From the NCBI GenBank assembly GCA_025594325.1, contig JANHCV010000006.1:1860001-1924000 (forward strand): a stretch of DNA of 64,000 nucleotides, written 5' to 3'. The notes under the pieces were generated by a model. The model was not told where the DNA came from. It saw nothing but the letters and a program-made list of their open reading frames with translations, and ran no database searches. Below are positions 57,195-64,000 of this stretch, piece after piece. A program made the translations under genes and the position numbers. Origin of the DNA: Blastocladiella emersonii ATCC 22665 (taxonomy: Eukaryota > Blastocladiomycota > Blastocladiomycetes > Blastocladiales > Blastocladiaceae). Numbering within the stretch: the stretch's first letter is position 1; each line of letters opens with the position of its first letter.

Positions 57195-58421
57195 ATGTCA
57201 CAACAGCAGCCCCTCAAGTCCCCGACCGCCGCCTCGGCCGCCGCGCGCCAGACGGTCGTGATCAAGGTCGGCACGTCGTCCATCTGCGACGAGGCGACGC
57301 AGCGCCCGCGGCTGTCGGTGCTCGCGGGGCTGGTCGAGACCATTGTCGATCTGCGCGCCGCGGGCCACCGCGTCGTGCTCGTCACGTCGGGCGCGATCGG
57401 CGTCGGGATGCGCGCCGTGGGCGAGCCGGCGCGGCCCAAGAAGCTGGCGCGGCTGCAGGCGCTCGCGGGCATCGGCCAGTCGCAGCTCATGACCCAGTAC
57501 CACACGTTGTTCCACCCGTTCGGCGTCCCGCTCGCCCAGGTCCTGCTGTCGCGCGGCGACGTGGCCGACCGCACCCGCTACCTCAATGCCTGCAATACGC
57601 TGCGCGAGCTGCTCGACATGGACGTGGTCCCGATCGTCAACGAGAACGACGCCGTGTCCGTCGCCGAGATCAAGTTTGGCGACAACGACACGCTGTCGGC
57701 CGTCGTCGCCCGCATGGTCGCCGCCCAGTGGCTGTTCCTCATGACCGACGTCGACGCCCTGTACACGGACAACCCGCGCACCAACCCCGACGCCAAGCCT
57801 GTGCGCGTCGTCGACGACCTGCACGCGCTGCGCTCGCAGGTCTCGGTCGCCAGCGCTGGGTCCGCCATCGGCACCGGCGGCATGGTCACCAAGCTCGTCG
57901 CCGCTGAACTCGCCACCGCGGCCGGGTGCACCGTCACGATCCTACTGTCGACCAAGCCCGAGTCGATCGCCCAGGCCATGTCCGAACCGACCGACGCCGT
58001 GACCGTCGGCACCCGCTTCCTCGCGCGGCCCAACGCCATGCCCGACAAGAAGTGGTGGGTGCGCCACGGGCTACGGAGCGCCGGCACCGTCGTCATTGAC
58101 GCGGGCGCGCGCGCCGCCCTCGCGCACCGCGCCTCGCTGTTCCCCGCCGGCGTCGTCGGCGTCACGGGCAACTTTTCCGCGCAGCAGGCCGTCGACATTG
58201 TCGCGCTCGAGGACCCAGAGCTCCGCGGCGATGCAGCTCGCGCGGCGGTCGCGCGCGGCGACGCCAAGACCGTGCCCGTGGCCAAGGGCATTGCGACGTA
58301 CAGCGCCGTCGAGCTGCGCCAGATCACGGGCAAGCGGTCGGCCGAGATTGAGACGATTCTTGGATACGTCGAGTCGGACTCGGTCGTTGAGCGCGGATCG
58401 ATTATTCTTGCCGATGCGTAG
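57195..58421 (+). CDS. PRO1: Glutamate 5-kinase
   Basis: Intronless, 408 residues. It phosphorylates L-glutamate with ATP in the first step of proline synthesis. The amino-acid kinase domain is clear: TVVIKVGTSSICDE, GHRVVLVTSGAIGVGMRAVG, QALAGIGQSQLMTQYHTLF, VPIVNENDAVSVAEIKFGDN, LFLMTDVDALYTDNPRTNP and GSAIGTGGMVTKLVAAELAT. A C-terminal PUA domain follows (about 305-400, GTVVIDAGARAALAHRASLF, VALEDPELRG, VAKGIATYSAVELRQITGKR). The kinase is not fused to glutamyl-phosphate reductase, as in other fungi. Its start is 275 bp from the divergent YL1 start. Confidence 0.96.
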   Translation: MSQQQPLKSPTAASAAARQTVVIKVGTSSICDEATQRPRLSVLAGLVETIVDLRAAGHRVVLVTSGAIGVGMRAVGEPARPKKLARLQALAGIGQSQLMTQYHTLFHPFGVPLAQVLLSRGDVADRTRYLNACNTLRELLDMDVVPIVNENDAVSVAEIKFGDNDTLSAVVARMVAAQWLFLMTDVDALYTDNPRTNPDAKPVRVVDDLHALRSQVSVASAGSAIGTGGMVTKLVAAELATAAGCTVTILLSTKPESIAQAMSEPTDAVTVGTRFLARPNAMPDKKWWVRHGLRSAGTVVIDAGARAALAHRASLFPAGVVGVTGNFSAQQAVDIVALEDPELRGDAARAAVARGDAKTVPVAKGIATYSAVELRQITGKRSAEIETILGYVESDSVVERGSIILADA

Positions 58422-58902
58422 GTGAGTGAATACACGCGTTTTTGACCTCGACTCTCGCACGCGCTTTACGCTCCATCAGTCCGCCTCATGTTCTCTTACA
58501 ACCCGAAGATTCTTCAAGGAAAGAAATGTTGCCCGACCAACGTACTTCTCGAATCTACAGCGACCTGACGCGTTCAAGTGAGAGATCAGGGCTGGATCAC
58601 GGCGATCAGGATTTCGATCACTACACGCGTCGCGCTCTGAACGACGCGTCGCGCCGCTCAAACGCTCAACAGCCAGCACCAGAGACGAAAAGAGATGAAT
58701 GGCGATCAAAAGTATATTAGATTACAAGGGGTAGGAATGCAGCGAGACGCGTGAGAACTCGACTCAACCAAACAAAGGGGAGAAGCTCGAGAGCAACTCC
58801 CTCGGCCATTCAACGAAAACAGATCGCGCGTGTCTACAAACTACTTGTTCAACAACAAACATCGTCACCGATTACCGACGACCAACAACAACTAGCACGA
58901 GC
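58422..58902. other. Convergent intergenic region
   Basis: 481 bp between the stops of the rightward glutamate kinase and the leftward repeat protein. It is noticeably less GC-rich than the rest of the window, as expected for 3' UTRs. It includes ACGCGTCGCG-type words near 58625 and 58655. No gene is supported. Confidence 0.5.
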
Positions 58903-60890
58903 TTAGTTGTAGGTGGGGGTGGGGGTGCCAGCGCAGGGGGTCGAGACGGGGACCTCGGTGGCGGTGGCAGTCGGGGTCGACTCGCAGGGGACCGAGGCGG
59001 GGACGGTCGGGACCTCGGTGGCCGAGCCCGAGCACGGGGTGGTCTCGGTGGGGACCTCGGTGGCGGCGCCGGTGCAGGGGGTCGACGAGGGAACCTCAGT
59101 GGCGGTCACGGGCGTCTCGCACGGGGTCGTGGCGGGGACGGTGGTCGAGACCTCGGTCGCGGTGCCGGTGCAGGGGGTCGTGGCGGGGACCGTGGTCGAA
59201 ACCTCGGTGGCGGTGCCGGTGCAGGGGGTGGAGACCGGGACCTCAGTGGCGGTCTTGACGGGGGTCGACTCGCAGGGGGTCGAAACCGGGACCTCGGTGG
59301 CGGTCACGGGCGTCTCGCAGGGGGTCGTGACGGGGACCTCGGTGGCGGTGACGGGGGTCTCGCAGGGCGTGGTCTCCTTGGGGACCTCGGTCGCGGTGAC
59401 GGGAGTCGAGCACGGGGTCGAGACGGGGACCTCGGTGGCGGTGACGGGCGTGGTGCAGGGGGCGGTGGTCTCCTTGGGCTGCTCGTAGGCGGGCGAGGTC
59501 TCCTTGGGCTGCTCGGGGGTCTCGGGGGTCTTGCCGTAGCCGTAGCCGTAGTCGCCCTCAGCGGGGGTGGTCTCCTTGGGCACCTCGGTGGCGGTCACGG
59601 GCGTCGAGCAGGGGGTCGACACGACGGGGACCTCGGTCGCGGTGACGGGGGTCTCGACGGGGGTCGTCTCCTTGGGGGTCTCGTAGCCGTAGCCGTAGTC
59701 GCCGGCGGGCGTGGTCTCCTTGGGGACCTCGGTGGCCGTCACGGGGACCTCGGGGGTCTTGCCGTAGCCGTAGTCGCCGCCGGCGGGGACCGTCTCGGTC
59801 TCCTTGGGCGTGTCGACGGGCGTGGTCGAGGTCTTCTTGTGGTGCTTCTTGCACTTCTTCTTCTTCTTCTTGGGCTCCTCGCCGTAGCCAGCGGGCGTGG
59901 TCTCGACGGGCTTGTCGGCGTCCTTGCCGTAGCCGTAGTCGCCAGCGGGGGTGGTCTCGACGGGGACCTCGGGCGTCTCGGGGGTCTTGCCGTAGCCGTA
60001 GTCGCCACCAGCGGGGGTGGTCTCAACGGGGACCTCGGTGGCGGTCACGGGCGTGGAGCAAGGGGTGGAGACGACGGGGACCTCGGTGGCCGTGACGGGG
60101 GTCGAGCACGGGGTGGTGGTCGACGAAACCTCGGTGGCGGTGGCCGGGGTGGTGCAGGGCGTGGTCGTGGACGAAACCTCGGTGGCCGTGGCGGGGGTAG
60201 TGCAGGGCGTGGTCGTCGACGAGACCTCGGTGGCGGTCGCGGGCGTGGTGCAGGGCGTGGTCGTCGACGAGACCTCGGTGGCGGTCGCGGGCGTGGTGCA
60301 GGGGGTGGTGGTCGACGAGACCTCGGTAGCCGTAGCGGGGGTAGTGCAGGGCGTCGTGGTCGACGACACCTCGGTGGCGGTGGCCGGGGTGGTGCAGGGC
60401 GTCGTGGTCGAGGTGGTAGTGGTCGTGGTGGTCGACGTCTTGCGGCCGTCTGAGAAGGACGAGGTCGGTGGTGGCGAGAGTCAGCAGGTGCGGATGAAGA
60501 ACAACATAGGATCGGCGCGCTGATCCTGCATCGCGGACAAGCATCCGCGCACACTCGTCATCGTCATGCAGGATCGCGAGGCCGAGAGCTCAGGGACAGA
60601 CAGCTCAGGGACGACGCAACCCTGCATGAACGAGCGCACGCAAAGTTGCAGCGGCAACGATCGGATCAGCGCCGCGGGTCGGCCACGGCGAGCACCGAGC
60701 AGCGAGCGGCAAACGTACAGGCGGGGACGACGGGGGTCGACGAGGGCACCTCGGTGGCGGTGGCCGTGGTGGTGGTGGCGACGGTGGTGGTGGTCTCCTT
60801 GCGGCCGTAGGCGGCGTTGGGGGCCGGGAGGGCAGCCGTAGCGACGGCGAGGGTGGCGACGAACGCGATCGAGAGGGTGACCTTAACCAT
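58903..60890 (-). CDS. Secreted Thr/Pro-rich tandem-repeat (mucin-like) protein
   Basis: Two exons, 60890-60719 and 60449-58903, phase 1; 572 residues. The start MVKVTLSIAFVATLAVATAA is a clear signal peptide. The mature protein consists of Thr/Pro repeats: about seven near-identical 16-residue units (STTTPCTTPATATEVS), then PVTATEVPVSTPC-type units, interspersed with GDYGYGKTPE units and a single basic block (KKKKKKCKKHHKKTSTTP, around 59830-59880 in DNA). A regularly spaced Cys in almost every unit suggests cross-linking, and the Thr density suggests heavy O-glycosylation; a cell-wall or extracellular-matrix role is inferred. No GPI signal is visible at the C-terminus. The 269-nt intron is about four times longer than others in the window. 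YGRK occurs on both sides of the junction. Confidence 0.85.
60114..60413 (-). repeat. 48-bp coding tandem repeats
   Basis: About six copies of a 48-bp unit encoding STTTPCTTPATATEVS, with only synonymous or single-base differences between copies. They lie in the second exon of the secreted repeat protein. Confidence 0.9.
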
Positions 60891-62775
60891 GGTGATGAAG
60901 ATGCGTTGGGTTGGCCGTCTATGATCTATGAAGGAGGTTGGCTAACGAGAGCGGACAGGGATCGTGGGGAGCGCGCCGACTTTATAGTCCGGCGCCGGCA
61001 GACAGGGCGGCGCTGGGCGCTGGGCGGCCGGCGGCGGTCGGCAAGCTGGGGGGCGGCGGGTGGCGACTCTCCGCCGCCAATCCGCACGTCGCATCTGAAA
61101 CGCACGTTACACACGTTTTGCGCGCCGCCGCCTTTGTCCTATTTCCGCCCGTTGCTGCGGCCCATCGTGTCGCGTCACCTCGTCCATCGCATATCAAAGC
61201 GTCCATCAGGGATGGCCGCGACGTCGGTGGCCGTGGTGGCCGTGGCCATCGCTGTCACGGTCACCGTGGCCACGATCACAGTGCGAGAGCCTCTCGTCCC
61301 ATCACCACGATGATCGCGTCGCGCGGCGCCGTCCCTGGTCGCGACGACGCCTCCCGAGATCTCGGTGCTCGAACGAACGAACAAGGCGGACGGCAGGTTT
61401 GCACGAGGTGTTGCTGTGGCGGCTCGCGTCTCTTGCGCGGCGGCCATCGATTGGTCGGCGGCAGTCGGTCGGCGTCGCCGCCCAATCCCGACCAGGGTTA
61501 TTATTCCTGAGCAGCGTCGTCGACCTGGCCGCGCCACCAGCGTTGACGCGCGAAGTGGACTCAGGGACACGCGCAAGCGCACCAAGCAGCTCAACTTCAT
61601 GCAAGTCATGCACGCAGGGATCCGCCACGCGCCTTGGCCAGCCGGCTCACCGCAGTCACCATGCTGCCGACCCGGCTTCCTCGCGTCAGCTCCGCGGCGA
61701 CCTCGGGCGCGTCTTCCCGCGTTATTCTTCCGTAGCTGGCGATCCTGAAGCACGGCGGCCATCTGCCTGGCCTCCGACCTCAAGCCCAGGTCCGCAGCGG
61801 CCTCGAAACGCTCACACGTCACACCTCAGCGAGCGTGATGCAGTCGGTGATGAGGCGGGTGCGCTTCGCTCACTCGAAGCGGGTGAACCGCGTTGATCGA
61901 CGAGGATGGCGGCGGACAGCGACGAGCGGGGTGAGCGGCTCGTTTCGGGTCGACTTGCGGCAAGCGCGGCGTTAATTAATTACTTTGGGCCACGTGGCCG
62001 CGCTGCTTGCATTCTTTCGTGCGGGGGCCCCTTGTTCGCGCGAGCTCGCGCGAGCGTGCGACTCACCGCACCGCCTGAATGACGACGGCCTGAATCGCTA
62101 TGGATCGTGACGCGACTTGTCGCACTCGACCTCATGGTCGTCGACGGAGTGGGCGGTGTGTGGCGGCGGCATGCAGACGTCGAACTCTTTCTGCCTTCGA
62201 TTAGGGTCGCGGACGATGTGGCAGCGCTCACGCCCTACTCGCCATGCAGTCGCTGATGATCGGGACTTGGCAGGATTGGCGCGTCGGCCGAGTTGCTTGG
62301 AGGGCGTGCTGGGAGCGACGTCTCGCTTAGCGAGAGCATCGGGCGCTCGAGCAACGGCTTCGTTCTTCTCTGCTGTTAGGAGAGCGCCGGGATCGTGCGC
62401 GAGGGCATCACGCGCTCGTACTGCTTCTCTATGACACGCAGCGCAGCCGGTGCTCCTCAGTTTGCAACCGAACATGGTCATCCTAGCTTGGACGACGACG
62501 CACGAGCGTTCGAGCGGCGGTAGAGGCAAATTCCCTTGGTAGAGGGTGTGAGCGAGAGGCCGGGCCGCTTCGCTGCGGTCGAGCACGGGAGCACAGACAC
62601 GGCGTGCAGGATGCATCACCGAAAGCGCGTCGACGAGGGCAAGGCGAGGGCGCGAGGCTGACCGACTGATTGCGAGGCTCAACGGAAGCGGCTGCAGCCA
62701 CGGACGCTCGCTCGCCGGTCGCAGATCCAAACCAAGCTGTATATACACGACAATTCTCACTCGAATGACGCGGCA
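60891..62775. promoter_or_regulatory. Intergenic region upstream of the secreted repeat protein
   Basis: 1,885 bp. The left end carries the TATA element at 60977-60991 and the leader of the leftward repeat-protein gene; the right end holds the 3' UTR of the leftward G-alpha gene. An AT-rich patch (TTAATTAATTAC) lies near 61973. I find no supported ORF or RNA gene; open frames here have no family signature. Confidence 0.45.
60977..60991 (-). promoter_or_regulatory. Core promoter TATA element CGGACTATAAAGTCG (minus strand)
   Basis: The minus strand reads CGGACTATAAAGTCG, identical over 15 bases to the element at 44916-44930, and lies 87-101 nt before the ATG of the secreted repeat protein. Confidence 0.7.
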
Positions 62776-64000
62776 TCAGAGCAAGCCGGCGTCCACGAGG
62801 TTGTTTTTCATGATGATATCCCGGACCGCCGCCATGACGAAGCGTATCTGGGTCGTGTCGGTGGCCATGGTGAGGTGAATGTACACTTCCTTGCTGTCGG
62901 ACCGGTTGAGCTCCTCGAACTTCTCCTGGAAGAAGGCGCACGCGAGGTCGTAGCGCGGGCCGCCCTCGTACTCGGGGAACTCGGCCTCGATCGGCGACAC
63001 GAGGATCTTGTCCTTGAACAGGTCGATCTTGTTGAGGAACAGGATCATGGACGTCTTGGTGAACCACCGCGAGTTGCAGATCGACTCGAACAGCTGCAGC
63101 GACTCCTTCATCCGGTTCTATAGACGCGAGTGTGGTTAGCACACCGTACGCTCGCGCGGGGGTCATGGCCGTGGCCGCGTCCGCAGTGACGAACGCACCT
63201 GGTTCTCGTCCTCGAACAGCCGCTGGTCGTACTCGGAGAGCGCCGCCATGTACACGATGGCCGTCACGTTCTCGAAGCAGTGGATCCACTTCTTGCGCTC
63301 GCTTCGTTGTCCGCCGACGTCGAACATGCTACATCGGATCGCACACGTCAGGTTCGGATCCTCAACGCGCCAAGGAACGTGAGTAAGCGCGTACCGGTAG
63401 GTCGTGTTGTCGATCAGGAACGTGTTCTCGACGATGCCCGTCGTCTTGACACGAGACCGCAGAATGTCCTGGTCTGTTGGCGTGAAGCCCGGCTGCGTGA
63501 TCCGGTCAATGTGCTCAAAGTAGCTACACGGGTCCGGCGGTGCTCGCGTCAGTTGTCGTCGACCCACCGCGTCCACGAACCGCGCGGCAAACGTACTATT
63601 TGGTCGAGTCGTTGAGCTGGTACTCCTTGGATCGACTGAGCGCCGTCTTGACGCCCTCGTCGGTGAGCAGCGCCTTGATGGTGGTCACGAGCGCCGGGTC
63701 GACGGCGGCCGGGTTGACGGCCTTGGCGAGCTCGTGGAACGTGTCGACGAGCGGCGCGGCCGTGGCCTTGTCGCCAAACTCGATTTCGAGCCGGGTCATG
63801 CCCTCGAGGATCGCGGACACGCTCTGGAGCAGGTTTTTGACGATGACCTCGCGGATCGAGACGCGCTCCGAGTCCGAGAAGCCGACGCCGTGGATCAGCT
63901 GCATCTGCTTGAGGATCGTCGACTTGCCGCTCTCGCCCGTGCCGAGCAGTAGCATCTTGATCTCCTTCTCGATGCGCTGCTTGTCGTCGCGCAGCTGCTT
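62776..64000 (-). CDS. Heterotrimeric G protein alpha subunit (5' end outside window)
   Basis: Partial; exons in window: 64000-63597 (continuing beyond the edge), 63523-63395, 63328-63199, 63117-62776. It encodes the last 348 residues of an expected ~355. GTP-binding motifs: G1 [16 protein letters not shown], switch [11 protein letters not shown], switch [23 protein letters not shown]4 [10 protein letters not shown] and G5 TMATDT (most G-alphas have TCATDT). The C-terminus is [10 protein letters not shown], so the Cys modified by pertussis toxin at position -4 is absent. The protein couples 7TM receptors to effectors. All four exon junctions restore canonical G-alpha sequence. Subclass cannot be assigned without the N-terminus; a myristoylation/palmitoylation site may lie just outside the window. 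Confidence 0.95.

Noticed and set aside
60114-60413. Regular 48-bp repeats resembling a CRISPR array
   Set aside because: There are no unique spacers; the units are contiguous, in frame and encode the repeats of a secreted protein in a eukaryotic gene.

Overview
The window is about 64 kb of very GC-rich nuclear DNA from a fungus. Nearly all genes are split by short introns (mostly 55-88 nt) that begin with GTACG or GTGCG and end with GTGTAG, CTGTAG or CAG, often with a CTGAC/CTAAC branch-like sequence shortly before the acceptor. The gene set points to a zoosporic (flagellated) fungus, most likely Blastocladiomycota. It includes a PIERCE-type axonemal microtubule inner protein, a cyclic-nucleotide-gated channel, a heterotrimeric G-alpha, a TmcB-type membrane protein and a chromodomain Ty3/gypsy element. 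The phylum assignment is inference; no marker in the window fixes the species.

Layout. 1-3.9 kb: 3' part of a chromovirus-type LTR retrotransposon, ending 21-57 bp from the stop of an F-box-like gene (3.9-5.1 kb). 5.3-10.2 kb: eight-exon TmcB-like multispanning membrane protein. 10.8-13.7 kb: cyclin-box protein, followed by a 4.8 kb upstream region with two TATA-like elements and splice-like signals but no convincing coding sequence. 18.5-21.7 kb: ankyrin/coiled-coil RasGEF. 22.8-25.7 kb: L-asparaginase with C-terminal ankyrin repeats. 25.8-28.2 kb: poly(A) polymerase (ten exons). 28.4-29.4 kb: coiled-coil protein, perhaps THOC7-like. 29.6-30.4 kb: TRAPP subunit Bet3. 31-34.3 kb: cyclic-nucleotide-gated channel. 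34.6-35.3 kb: VanZ-like membrane protein.

35.8-42.6 kb: two paralogous seven-transmembrane proteins of a family I do not recognise, flanking a large Myb/SANT-like regulator. 42.6-42.9 kb: PIERCE1/2 homologue. 43.3-44.6 kb: Tsr3. 45.0-46.3 kb: Gly/His/Ser repeat protein. 46.6-49.0 kb: CID-domain (Rtt103/RPRD-like) protein with a predicted 9-nt microexon. 49.3-51.8 kb: RhoGEF. 52.2-53.4 kb: DCAF7-like WD40. 53.5-56.9 kb: VPS72/YL1 (Swc2). 57.2-58.4 kb: glutamate 5-kinase. 58.9-60.9 kb: secreted Thr/Pro-rich repeat protein. 62.8-64 kb: G-alpha subunit running off the right edge.

Most genes are housekeeping (mRNA 3' processing, Pol II CTD binding, ribosome maturation, ER-Golgi tethering, SWR1 chromatin, proline synthesis). 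Overlaid is a possible sensory/motility set: 7TM pair, G-alpha, CNG channel, TmcB-like protein, RasGEF, RhoGEF and the axonemal protein. That they act together is inference. All exon structures were derived by hand from reading-frame continuity, splice consensus and family alignment, and each spliced CDS sums to a multiple of three.
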